A DNA stretch of 64,000 bases, taken from Janthinobacterium sp. 1_2014MBL_MicDiv. Lineage in GTDB: Bacteria; Pseudomonadota; Gammaproteobacteria; Burkholderiales; Burkholderiaceae_D. Shown here piece by piece: positions 42,224-50,519 of this stretch. The translations under genes and the position numbers were made by a program. Position 1 is the stretch's first letter, and each line of letters begins with the position of its first letter. Where the stretch lies: assembly GCF_001865675.1 (NCBI RefSeq), contig NZ_CP011319.1:3720001-3784000 (forward strand), written 5' to 3'. The notes beneath the pieces were generated by a model. It saw only the letters and a list, made by a program, of their open reading frames with translations, was not told the DNA's origin and ran no database searches.

Positions 42224-43015
42224 TTATCGGTAGGCGGGGTTCCAGCGCAGGCAGTGGCGTTCCAGCCGGCGCGAAAACAGATCGGCCAGTTTGCCCAGCA
42301 AGGCGTACAGCAAGATCCCCACCAGCACCACGTCCGTTTGCAGGAATTCGCGCGCATTCATGGTCATGTAGCCGATGCCGGCCTGCGCCGAGATGGTTTC
42401 GGCGACGATCAGCAGCACCCACACGAGGCCCAGCGAAAAGCGCACGCCGACCAGGATGGACGGCATGGCGGCCGGCAGGATCACGTCGCGGTACAGGGGC
42501 CAGCCGGACAGGCCGTAGCTTTTCGCCATTTCGATCAGGCCCTGGTCGGCCGAGCGGATGCCGTGGAAGGTGTTCAGGTAGACGGGAAAGAACACGCCGA
42601 CGGCCAGCAGGAACAATTTGGCCGTCTCGTCGATGCCGAACCACAGGATCACCAGCGGGATCAGGGCCAGGGCCGGGATGTTGCGCACCATTTGCAGGGT
42701 GGTGTCGAGCAGGGTTTCCGCATGGCGGAAGCTGCCCGTCAACAGCCCGAGCAGCAAACCCAGCCCCGCGCCGATGACGAAGCCCACCGTCGCCCGCCAC
42801 AAGCTCGTTTTCAGGTGCAGCCACAGCTCGCCCGACGCGGCCAGGCTCCAGAAGGCTTTCGCCACGGCCCACGGCTCGGGCAGGATGCGGCTCGACAGCC
42901 AGCCCCACTGCGACGCCAGCTGCCAGGCCAGCAGCAGCGCCACGGGCAGGGCCCACGGCGCCAAGCCATCGCGCCACGGCGTGCCGGGCGCGCGTTTGGC
43001 GATGCCGGCCGCCAT
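42224..43015 (-). CDS. ssuC: aliphatic sulfonate ABC transporter permease
   Basis: This is a 263-residue inner-membrane permease of the SsuC/TauC/NrtB family with about six membrane segments and the ABC-interaction loop (EMAKSYGLSGWPLYRDVILPAAMPSILVGVRFSLG). It starts one base after the ssuD stop, so translation is coupled. It works with SsuA and SsuB to import alkanesulfonates. Confidence 0.93.
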   Translation of the reverse strand: MAAGIAKRAPGTPWRDGLAPWALPVALLLAWQLASQWGWLSSRILPEPWAVAKAFWSLAASGELWLHLKTSLWRATVGFVIGAGLGLLLGLLTGSFRHAETLLDTTLQMVRNIPALALIPLVILWFGIDETAKLFLLAVGVFFPVYLNTFHGIRSADQGLIEMAKSYGLSGWPLYRDVILPAAMPSILVGVRFSLGLVWVLLIVAETISAQAGIGYMTMNAREFLQTDVVLVGILLYALLGKLADLFSRRLERHCLRWNPAYR

Positions 43016-43016
43016 C

Positions 43017-44177
43017 TCAGGCCGCCTTTTTCTGCGGCGCGGCCGGCACGATGTTGCTGGCCATGACTTCGCCGAAGGGGCCGCTCAAGGATTGCTCGCC
43101 CACGGCCTTGCCCTTGCCCAGCAGCGGGAATACCAGTTCGGCGAAGCGGTACGACTCTTCCAGGTGCGGATAGCCCGAGAAGATGAAGGTGTCGATGCCC
43201 AGGTCCGCGTACTCCTGCATGCGCGCCACCACGGTCGGGCCGTCGCCGACGAGGGCCGTGCCGGCGCCGCCGCGCACCAGCCCCACGCCGGCCCACAGGT
43301 TGGGCGACACTTCGAGCTTGTCGCGCCGCCCGCCATGCAGGGCCGCCATGCGCTGCTGGCCCACGGAATCCATCTTGCCGAAGGCCGCCTGCGCCTTGGC
43401 GATGATGTCGTCATCGAGATGGCTGATCAGTTCATCGGCCGCGCGCCAGGCCGCCTCGTTGGTGTCGCGCACGATCACGTGCAGGCGGATGCCGAAACGC
43501 ACCGTGCGGCCTTTTTTCGCGGCGCGCGCGCGGATATCGGCGATCTTTTCCGCCACGGCGGCCGGCGGCTCGCCCCACGTCAGGTAGACGTCCATCTGCT
43601 CGGCCGCCAGTTCGTGCGCCGGCTCCGACGAGCCGCCGAAGTACAGGGGCGGATACGGTTTCTGCACGGGCGGATACAGGGTTTTCGCCCCCTTCACCTG
43701 GATATGCTTGCCCTCGAAATCGTAGCCGGCAGCGCCGCCCTCGCCGGCCAGCGTGGCGCGCCACACCTTGATGAATTCATCGGAGATTTCATAGCGTTTG
43801 GCGTGGTCGGCAAACAGGCCGTCCGCTTCCAGTTCGCCCTGGTCGCCGCCCGTAACGACATTGATCAAGAGGCGCCCGTTCGACAGCCGGTCGAAGGTGG
43901 AAGCCATGCGCACGGCCAGGCCGGGCGTGGACAGGCCGGGGCGGATGGCCACCAGGAATTTGAGCTTTTGCGTCACGCTGATCAATGACGAGGCCACCAC
44001 CCAGGCGTCTTCGCAGGAGCGGCCCGTCGGCAGCAGCACGCCGTCGTAGCCCAGGGTATCGGCGGCGACGGCCACCTGGCGCAAGTAATCGGCATCGACG
44101 GGGCGCGCGCCCTGCGACGTGCCCAGGTAGCGGCTGTCGCCGTGGGTGGGGATAAACCAGAAGACATTCAATGACAT
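43017..44177 (-). CDS. ssuD: FMNH2-dependent alkanesulfonate monooxygenase
   Basis: This is a 386-residue TIM-barrel flavin-dependent monooxygenase. It uses FMNH2 from SsuE and O2 to convert alkanesulfonates to aldehyde plus sulfite. Conserved SsuD features are visible: the Cys in TGRSCEDAWVVASSL (about 53-67), VVTGGDQGELEADG, the catalytic Arg region RFGIRLHVIVRDT and the mobile loop GLVRGGAGTALVG. The C-terminus (GPFGEVMASNIVPA) is also typical. It lies between ssuA and ssuC. Confidence 0.95.
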   Translation of the reverse strand: MSLNVFWFIPTHGDSRYLGTSQGARPVDADYLRQVAVAADTLGYDGVLLPTGRSCEDAWVVASSLISVTQKLKFLVAIRPGLSTPGLAVRMASTFDRLSNGRLLINVVTGGDQGELEADGLFADHAKRYEISDEFIKVWRATLAGEGGAAGYDFEGKHIQVKGAKTLYPPVQKPYPPLYFGGSSEPAHELAAEQMDVYLTWGEPPAAVAEKIADIRARAAKKGRTVRFGIRLHVIVRDTNEAAWRAADELISHLDDDIIAKAQAAFGKMDSVGQQRMAALHGGRRDKLEVSPNLWAGVGLVRGGAGTALVGDGPTVVARMQEYADLGIDTFIFSGYPHLEESYRFAELVFPLLGKGKAVGEQSLSGPFGEVMASNIVPAAPQKKAA

Positions 44178-44188
44178 GGTGCGCTTTC

Positions 44189-44212
44189 CTTTGCTTGTTT
44201 CTTTGCTTGTTT
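44189..44212. repeat. 12-bp tandem duplication between ssuA and ssuD
   Basis: CTTTGCTTGTTT occurs twice in direct tandem (44189-44200 and 44201-44212). The second copy reaches into the ssuA stop codon. It extends the short ssuA-ssuD spacer and lies just upstream of the ssuD ribosome-binding region. Confidence 0.8.
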
Positions 44213-45209
44213 ATTTGGTGCTGGTGGCCAGCTGGCGCGCCGGCAGCAGCGCGTCCTTGACGACGATGGGTTTCGGGATCAGCTTCAGGCTGGAGAACGC
44301 GTCCGCCACCCTTTGCTGCGAGGCGATGACGTCGACCGACACGGGTTTCACGCCGTAGGCATAGCGCGAGGCGGCCAGCGCCACGACATCCTTGCTCAAG
44401 CCCGTCTGCGCCGAAAGAATCGTCGCCACTTCGTCCGGGTTGTTGCGGCCCCAGTCATCGACCTTGGCCACTTCGTCAAGCACGATGCGCAGGATCTCGG
44501 GATTTTTTTCCGCATAGGTGCGCGACGCCAGGTAGAACTGGTAGTTCGCCACCAGCCCCTTGCCATCGGCCAGCACGCGGGCGCCCAGCTGCTTTTCGGC
44601 GGCAGCCAGGAACGGATCCCAGATGGCCCAGGCATCCACGCTGCCGCGCTCGAAGGCGGCGCGCGCATCGGCCGGCGGCAGGAACACGGGCTGGATGTCG
44701 GCATACACGACGCCGGCCTTTTCCAGCGCTTTCAACAGCAGGTAATGCACGTTCGATCCCTTGTTCAGGGCGATCTTCTTGCCTTTCAGGTCGGCCAGGG
44801 TGCGCAGGCCAGAGCCCTTGGGCACGACGATGGCTTCGCTGGCGGGCGACGCCGGCTCATTGCCGACGTACACCAGGTTGGCACCGGCCGCCTGCGCAAA
44901 GATGGGCGGCGCCTCGCCAACCGTGCCGAAGTCGATGCTGCCCACGTTCAAGCCTTCGAGCAGCACGGGGCCGGCCGGAAATTCCGTCCATTTCACGCCC
45001 ACGCCCTGTTCGGCCAGACGCTTTTCCAGCGTGCCGCGGCCCTTGAGCAAGGTCAATGTGCCGTATTTCTGGTAGCCGATGCGTACCTCCCCCCTGGCTT
45101 GGGCCTGCGCCGTCACCGGCATGCCGGCCGCCATCACGCCGGCAGCGGCGGCGAACAGCAGGCCCAGGGTGGTACGGCGCGAGAGGCGTTGTGCGTGGCG
45201 GTGTGTCAT
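44211..45209 (-). CDS. ssuA: sulfonate ABC transporter periplasmic binding protein
   Basis: This is a 332-residue NMT1/SsuA-type binding protein with a signal peptide (long hydrophobic run about 14-34, AQA cleavage). The mature start VRIGYQKYGTLTLLKGRGTLEKRL and later GTVGEAPPIFAQAAG and SGLRTLADLKGKKIALNKGSNVHYLLLKAL are characteristic of aliphatic-sulfonate binders. AAGGAA precedes the ATG. It delivers sulfonates to SsuBC. Confidence 0.94.
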   Translation of the reverse strand: MTHRHAQRLSRRTTLGLLFAAAAGVMAAGMPVTAQAQARGEVRIGYQKYGTLTLLKGRGTLEKRLAEQGVGVKWTEFPAGPVLLEGLNVGSIDFGTVGEAPPIFAQAAGANLVYVGNEPASPASEAIVVPKGSGLRTLADLKGKKIALNKGSNVHYLLLKALEKAGVVYADIQPVFLPPADARAAFERGSVDAWAIWDPFLAAAEKQLGARVLADGKGLVANYQFYLASRTYAEKNPEILRIVLDEVAKVDDWGRNNPDEVATILSAQTGLSKDVVALAASRYAYGVKPVSVDVIASQQRVADAFSSLKLIPKPIVVKDALLPARQLATSTK

Positions 45210-45233
45210 GGCGTTTCCTTGGTCGGTGAATAG

Positions 45234-45854
45234 TCAGGCGGCTTGAAACCGGGGAGCGTAAGGCTGGTCCTGCAGCGAACGGACGGGCACCGCAATATCG
45301 GCTGGCGCGGAAGGACGCCGGCCCTGCAGCACGAACAGGCCGGCCGACAGTTCCTCGATGCCGGCCTGCACGCGCGCGGCGATCGGCGCATCCAGGCTCA
45401 GGCCCCGTTCTTCATGCCAGTCCAGCTGTTGCGAATTGGCGTAAATGCTGGTGAAGACCTGCTTGGCGCCCAGCGCATGGAGCACGGGACGCAGCGCATA
45501 GTCGAGCGCCAGGGTGTGGGCGTGGCCGCCGCCCGTGGCCAGCGGCAGCACCAGCTTGCCGGCCAGGCCATCTTGCGGCAGCAGGTCCAGGAAGGCTTTC
45601 AGCAGGCCTGTATAGGACGCCTTGTAGATGGGCGTGGCGATGACGATGGCATCGGCGTCGGCCACGGCGCGCACGGCGCGGGCGATCGTCACGTCGTCAT
45701 AGTCGGCCAGCAGCAAGGCGCGCGCCGGCAGGTCGCGCACATGCAGCTTGGCGTAGCTGTGGCCCTGCAGCGCCAGCTGGTCGCCGATATGCAGCAGCAA
45801 GCGGCTGGAACTCGATGGTAGCTGGGGGCTACCGCCCAATAACAAGATGCTCAT
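45234..45854 (-). CDS. ssuE: NADPH-dependent FMN reductase
   Basis: This is a 206-residue flavodoxin-fold reductase that supplies FMNH2 to SsuD. It has LLGGSPQLPSSSSRLLLHIG (FMN phosphate loop), IVIATPIYKASYTGLLKAFLDLLP and PLATGGGHAHTLALDYALRPVL, all typical of SsuE. The start at 45854 is the first Met of the conserved domain; the open frame continues upstream without similarity. It is the first gene of the leftward ssuEADCB operon, divergent from the SfnB-type operon. The 262-bp intergenic region probably carries CysB- or Cbl-type control sites, but I could not identify them with confidence. Confidence 0.93.
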   Translation of the reverse strand: MSILLLGGSPQLPSSSSRLLLHIGDQLALQGHSYAKLHVRDLPARALLLADYDDVTIARAVRAVADADAIVIATPIYKASYTGLLKAFLDLLPQDGLAGKLVLPLATGGGHAHTLALDYALRPVLHALGAKQVFTSIYANSQQLDWHEERGLSLDAPIAARVQAGIEELSAGLFVLQGRRPSAPADIAVPVRSLQDQPYAPRFQAA

Positions 45855-46116
45855 GTAATGCCCGTCCCTGTGCGTTATCGAAAGTGCGAAAGTGGATCTG
45901 CCCGGATGCTTGCAGCCTATCGCCATCAGGACTCCGGCAAAACGAATGCTTTCGCGCTTCGATATGCGTTTTCCGACTATCCGCGCCTGACGCCCCGCAA
46001 GACATGCCGCAGGCGCCCGCGCGGCTTTTTCCGCATATGCATGCGCGGTTTTCTTCGTGTACGGCGCTCGCCTGGCGGTGCAATATCGGCTGCATCGTCT
46101 TTCTGGAATTTCGCCA

Positions 46117-47331
46117 ATGCCTACCGCCTTCCTCCACGCCACCCGCCCCGCCATCCCCACGCCGGAACCACTGCAGGACGCCATCGGCATCGCCACGTCG
46201 CTGGCCGCGCGCCTGGCCGAAACGGCGAATGCCCGCGACCAGGCCGGCGGCCATGCGGCACAGGAGCGCGAATGGCTGCGCGATTCAGGCTTGCTGACGT
46301 TATCGATCCCCGTGGAATTCGGCGGCCAGGGCGCGTCCTGGCCCCTCGTGTACCAGGTGATCCGCATCCTGGCGCGCGCCGACAGCGCGCTGGCGCACGT
46401 CTTCGGCTTTCACCATTTGCAGCTGGCCGGCCTGCAGCTGTACGGCAGCGCGCAGCAGCAGCGCCGCCTGCTCACGCTCACCGTCGACGAGCGCCTGTTC
46501 TGGGGCAATGCATTGAATCCGCTCGACAAGCGCGTCACCGCCATCGACACCGAAGACGGCTACCTTCTCGATGGCGTCAAGAGCTTTTCCTCCGGCTCGG
46601 TCGGTTCCGACTGGCTGACCGTCTCCGCCTGGCACGCGCCCACGCAGACGGCGCTGATCGCCGCCCTGCCCACGCGCCAGGACGGCCTGACCGTGCAGGC
46701 GGACTGGGACGCCTTCGGCCAGCGCCAGACGGACAGCGGCAATGTGCATTTCCAGGGCGTCGCCCTGCCGCGGGAGCTGGTGCTGCAGGCGCCCGCGCAG
46801 GCGGCCACGCCGCAAGCCACCGTGCGCTCGCAGATCGCGCAGCTGATCATGGCCAACCTGTACCTGGGCATCGCCGAAGGTGCGTTCGAGGCGGCGCGCC
46901 GCTATACGGGCGAGCAGGCGAAGGCCTGGTTCGCCTCCGGCGTGGCGCAGGCCACGGACGATCCCCTGGTACAGCACCGCTACGGCCAGCTATGGCTGCT
47001 GCTGCGTCCCGCGCAGGTGCTGGCCGACGCGGCGGCGCAGGAGCTGGAAAGCGTATTTCGCAAGGGACCGCTGGTGACGGCGCGCGAACGGGGATTGCTG
47101 GCCGTGGCCGTGGCCGAAGCCAAGTGCCTGGCGCACAAGGCGGGACTGGAGATCAGCAGCCAGATGTTCGAACTGACGGGCGCCCGCTCCACCTCGGCCC
47201 GGTATGGCTACGACCGCTACTGGCGCAACGTGCGCGTGCATACCCTGCACGACCCCATCGACTACAAGCTGCGCGACCTGGGACGCTTTGCCCTGAACGG
47301 CACCGTGCCCGAGCCGACGGCTTATTCCTGA
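46117..47331 (+). CDS. SfnB-like acyl-CoA-dehydrogenase-family flavoprotein (sulfur acquisition)
   Basis: This is a 404-residue flavoprotein of the acyl-CoA dehydrogenase/DszC/SfnB group: IPVEFGGQGASWPLVYQVIRILARADSALAHVFGFHH, WGNALNPLD, DGVKSFSSGSVGSDWL and a C-terminal SARYGYDRYWRNVRVHTLHDPIDYK. Members oxidise organosulfur compounds with reduced flavin or act in dimethyl sulfone/sulfonate use. The start at 46117 begins the conserved region. It is the first gene of a rightward operon facing ssu, so it probably belongs to the sulfate-starvation response. Confidence 0.87.
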   Translation: MPTAFLHATRPAIPTPEPLQDAIGIATSLAARLAETANARDQAGGHAAQEREWLRDSGLLTLSIPVEFGGQGASWPLVYQVIRILARADSALAHVFGFHHLQLAGLQLYGSAQQQRRLLTLTVDERLFWGNALNPLDKRVTAIDTEDGYLLDGVKSFSSGSVGSDWLTVSAWHAPTQTALIAALPTRQDGLTVQADWDAFGQRQTDSGNVHFQGVALPRELVLQAPAQAATPQATVRSQIAQLIMANLYLGIAEGAFEAARRYTGEQAKAWFASGVAQATDDPLVQHRYGQLWLLLRPAQVLADAAAQELESVFRKGPLVTARERGLLAVAVAEAKCLAHKAGLEISSQMFELTGARSTSARYGYDRYWRNVRVHTLHDPIDYKLRDLGRFALNGTVPEPTAYS

Positions 47332-47352
47332 TTCACCCACCAAGGAGCCACC

Positions 47353-48180
47353 ATGACCATCGCCCGCCGCAGCATCGTTCTCACCGCCCTGGCACTCGCC
47401 CTGTCCAGCGGCTTCGCCCACGCCAAGGATCCCAAGGACATCACCATCGGCACCAGCGCCGGGCCATATGCGGACCAGATCAAGCTGGGCATCAAGCCTA
47501 TCCTGGAAAAACAGGGTTACAAGGTCAAGCTGGTCGAATTCAACGACTACATCCAGCCCAATTTCGCGCTGGCCGAGGGCTCGCTGGACGCCAACGTCTT
47601 CCAGCACATCGTCTACCTGAAGAAATTCGCGCAGGAGCACAAGCTGGCCCTGACGGACCTGATCACGATACCCACGGCGCCGATCGCCATCTACAGCAAG
47701 AAGCACAAGACGCTCGACGACGTGAAGGAAGGCACGACGGTAGGCTTGCCGAACGACCCGACCAACCAGGCGCGCGCGCTGGTGCTGCTCGACCAATTGA
47801 AATGGATCAAGCTGCGCGACAATTTCGACCCCGTGCGCGCGTCGGAAAAGGATATCGCCGTCAACACGAAGAAAATCAAGCTGCTGCCGCTGGAAGCGGC
47901 GCAGCTGCCACGTTCGCTGGGCGACACCGATTACTCTTTCATCAACGGCAATTACGCGCTGGCGTCCGGGCTGAAACTGACGGACGCGCTGGTGGCCGAG
48001 AAAATCTCGCCCAACTACATCAACCTGGTGGCCGTGCGCACGGCCGACAAGGACAAGCAGTTCGCGAAAGACCTGGCGGCCGCCTACCGCTCGCGCGAAT
48101 TCCTCGACATCACCAACAAGCACTTTGCCGGCTACTCGAAACCCGACTACCAGCAAGCCTTGCAGACGGCGGCGAAGTAA
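47353..48180 (+). CDS. MetQ/NlpA family substrate-binding protein without lipobox
   Basis: This is a 275-residue periplasmic binding protein of the methionine (MetQ/NlpA) family: DITIGTSAGPYADQIKLGIKPILEKQGYKVKLVEFNDYIQPNFALAEGSLDANVFQH, then IPTAPIAIYSKKHKTLDDVKEG. The signal ends AHA-KD with no lipidation Cys, unlike classical MetQ. No metN or metI genes accompany it, so it must use a transporter encoded elsewhere or serve another role. It sits 21 bp after the SfnB-like gene and 3 bp before an LLM monooxygenase, indicating uptake of an organosulfur compound (inference). Confidence 0.9.
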   Translation: MTIARRSIVLTALALALSSGFAHAKDPKDITIGTSAGPYADQIKLGIKPILEKQGYKVKLVEFNDYIQPNFALAEGSLDANVFQHIVYLKKFAQEHKLALTDLITIPTAPIAIYSKKHKTLDDVKEGTTVGLPNDPTNQARALVLLDQLKWIKLRDNFDPVRASEKDIAVNTKKIKLLPLEAAQLPRSLGDTDYSFINGNYALASGLKLTDALVAEKISPNYINLVAVRTADKDKQFAKDLAAAYRSREFLDITNKHFAGYSKPDYQQALQTAAK

Positions 48181-48183
48181 GCC

Positions 48184-49575
48184 ATGAGCAAGACCATACG
48201 CTTCAACGCCTTCCAGATGAATACCGTCGGCCACCAGTCGCCGGGACTGTGGACGCATGCGCGCGACCGCAGCCACCGCTACACCGATCCCGGGCACTGG
48301 ACGGAACTGGCGCGGCTGCTGGAAGCGGGCCTGTTCGACGCGGTGTTCCTGGCCGACGTGCTGGGCGTGTATGACGTGTACCGGGGCAGCCTCGATGCAG
48401 CCCTGGAACACGGCGTGCAGGTGCCGCTGAACGACACGCTGGCGCTCGTGCCCATCATGGCGCAAGCCACCACGCACCTGGGCTTCGGCGTCACCTGCGC
48501 CCTCACCTACGAACACCCGTACACGTTCGCTCGCCGCATTTCCACGCTCGATCACCTGACGGGCGGGCGCATCGGCTGGAATATCGTCACCGGCTACCTC
48601 GATAGCGCGGCGCGCAACCTGGGACTGCAGCAGCAGCTGGGACACGACGAACGCTACGACCTGGCCGACGAATACCTCGACGTCGTCTACAAGCTGTGGG
48701 AAAAAAGCTGGGACGACGACGCCGTCGTCAACGACAAAACGCGCGGCATCTATGCCGATCCCGCCAGAGTCCACCCGATCAACCATGCCGGGCGCCACTA
48801 CCAGGTGCCCGGCATCCATTTGTGCGAACCGTCGCCGCAGCGCACGCCGCTGCTGTACCAGGCGGGCACCTCGCCGCGCGGCACGCGCTTTGCTGCGCGC
48901 CATGCGGAAGCGACCTTCGTCAGTGGCCCCAGCAAGACGGTGGTGAAGCGCTACGCCGACGAGCTGCGCGCCGCCGTGCGCCTGGCGGGACGCGACGGCG
49001 ACGCGCTGCTGATCTACGCGCAGGCGCTGGTCATCACGGGCGCCACCGAAGCCGAGGCGCGCGCCAAGCACGCCGACTACCTGCGCCACGTGAACATCGA
49101 AGCGGCGCTGGTGCTGCTGTCCGGCTGGACGGGCGTCGATTTCAGCCGCTATCCGCTCGACGCCACCATCGAATACATCGACTCCGAGGCGGGCCGCTCG
49201 GCGCTGGCCTCGTTCAGCCAGGCCGACCCCGATCGCCGCTGGACGGTGCGCGAGGCGGCCGAATACATCGGCCTGGGCGGGCGCGGCCCCGTCATCGTCG
49301 GCGATGCGCGCCAGGTGGCCGACCAGCTGGAGGCATGGACAGATGAAACGGGCATCGACGGCTTCAATCTCGCCTTCGCCGTGGCGCACGACAGCATGGC
49401 CGACGTGGTCGCCCACATCGTGCCCGAACTGCAGCAGCGCGGGCGCTACCGCACCAGCTACGACGACGGCACCTTGCGCCACAAGGTGTTTGGCCACGGC
49501 CCGCGCCTGCCGGCCGGCCACGCGGGGCGCCAGGTCAGCATCGCGCCGGACAACGCCACCCTGGCAGCTGCCTGA
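48184..49575 (+). CDS. LLM-class flavin-dependent monooxygenase (NtaA/SnaA/DszA family)
   Basis: This is a 463-residue bacterial-luciferase-like monooxygenase of the NtaA/SnaA/SoxA/DszA subgroup. Typical segments are FDAVFLADVLGVYD, PYTFARRISTLDHLTGGRIGWNIVTGYLDSAARNLG, PLLYQAGTSPRGTRFAARHAE and ISFxx-like terminal blocks. Such enzymes use FMNH2 and O2 to cleave C-S or C-N bonds. SsuE from the divergent operon could supply the reduced flavin. It is the third gene of the SfnB-MetQ-LLM operon. Confidence 0.92.
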   Translation: MSKTIRFNAFQMNTVGHQSPGLWTHARDRSHRYTDPGHWTELARLLEAGLFDAVFLADVLGVYDVYRGSLDAALEHGVQVPLNDTLALVPIMAQATTHLGFGVTCALTYEHPYTFARRISTLDHLTGGRIGWNIVTGYLDSAARNLGLQQQLGHDERYDLADEYLDVVYKLWEKSWDDDAVVNDKTRGIYADPARVHPINHAGRHYQVPGIHLCEPSPQRTPLLYQAGTSPRGTRFAARHAEATFVSGPSKTVVKRYADELRAAVRLAGRDGDALLIYAQALVITGATEAEARAKHADYLRHVNIEAALVLLSGWTGVDFSRYPLDATIEYIDSEAGRSALASFSQADPDRRWTVREAAEYIGLGGRGPVIVGDARQVADQLEAWTDETGIDGFNLAFAVAHDSMADVVAHIVPELQQRGRYRTSYDDGTLRHKVFGHGPRLPAGHAGRQVSIAPDNATLAAA

Positions 49576-49584
49576 ACGCCAGGT

Positions 49585-49608
49585 GGCGGGGCAGTGACAA
49601 GCCCTGCC
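49585..49608 (+). terminator. hairpin after the LLM monooxygenase operon
   Basis: An 8-bp stem (49585-49592 with 49601-49608, one G-U pair) and an 8-base loop lie 10 bp after the stop. The following bases are only moderately T-rich, so termination would be inefficient. Confidence 0.45.
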
Positions 49609-49638
49609 ATTCATGTTAGCTTGCCGTGTTAATAATAC

Positions 49639-50454
49639 ATGGGCAAGTGCGTGCATTCCTTTTCTTCTCCAGGCAAACCAGCGCCCCTCCTCGCCTGCGG
49701 CGTCCTGGCCGCCAGCCTGCTGTGCGGTGGCCAGGCCGCCGCGCAAAACGACGGGCGGGCCGCGCCGGCCGACACCAGCCAGTCCATCCACGTCAGCAGC
49801 ATACGCGACCCGGAAATCACATCCTACCGCGCGATGGCGGCCGGCCTCGATGCCTTTGACGACCACCATGCAATGGCGCCCATGGCACGCGAAGTGCGCT
49901 TCCGGCTCATTCCCGGCCCCGGCATCGCGACCGATGCCCTGCGGGACGCAACCTTGCGCATCGTCGGCAACGAGACGGCGATCAGCGTACCCCTGTCTGC
50001 CGATGGCAGCTTTGTGCTGCCCCGCAGCGCGCAAGCCGACAGCGACGACGCGGACCTGGTCACCAACCAGAAAAAAGACCGGTTCCGCTGGCAGGCCAGC
50101 GTGCGCAGCGACGACGTACCGCCCGGCATGCGCCGCCTGGGCGACCTGCGCCTGCAATGCCAGGTAAGCAGCGCGATTGCCAGGAAAGAAATGCCGTTCT
50201 GGCTACGCGCCCTTGTCGCCGCCAAGCTGCGCGGCACCGACTGGTGCGCCGCCGGCAAGCTCAAGATGGGCACGTACAGCGATCCGGCCATCGCCAGCGC
50301 CACCCTGCTCGATGGCGTGCGCCGCATCGCGCTGCCGGTGAACGATACGGGCACGTCCTTCCAGGCCCCCCTGGGCGACAGCCGCTATACGGACGATACC
50401 CTGATCGAACTGGTGTACCTCGATGGCGCCGGTGCGCCGCCCGCATCCTTGTGA
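49639..50454 (+). CDS. exported protein of unknown function
   Basis: This is a 271-residue protein with an N-terminal hydrophobic signal (about 16-36, AAAQ cleavage). The mature part has two similar-looking halves rich in polar beta-type segments (TLRIVGNETAISVPLSADGSFVLPR; IALPVNDTGTSFQAPLGDSRYTDDTLIELVYLDG) and two Cys (LQCQV, DWCAAG). I do not recognise a family. Codon usage and GC are like the neighbours. There is little ribosome-binding signal before the ATG, so the start may be a GTG four codons later. It lies 65 bp upstream of the beta-lactamase in the same direction. Confidence 0.6.
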   Translation: MGKCVHSFSSPGKPAPLLACGVLAASLLCGGQAAAQNDGRAAPADTSQSIHVSSIRDPEITSYRAMAAGLDAFDDHHAMAPMAREVRFRLIPGPGIATDALRDATLRIVGNETAISVPLSADGSFVLPRSAQADSDDADLVTNQKKDRFRWQASVRSDDVPPGMRRLGDLRLQCQVSSAIARKEMPFWLRALVAAKLRGTDWCAAGKLKMGTYSDPAIASATLLDGVRRIALPVNDTGTSFQAPLGDSRYTDDTLIELVYLDGAGAPPASL

Positions 50455-50519
50455 CCATTTGCGTCGCGCCCTGTTCCGTGTCAGCATACGCCACCTTGGC
50501 AACACGGATAAGGACTGCA

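Noticed and set aside
46990..50157. About 1050-codon open frame on the - strand
   Set aside because: It is antisense to the SfnB-like, MetQ-like, LLM and unknown exported genes, all of which have motifs and ribosome-binding sites. The translation has no domain pattern.
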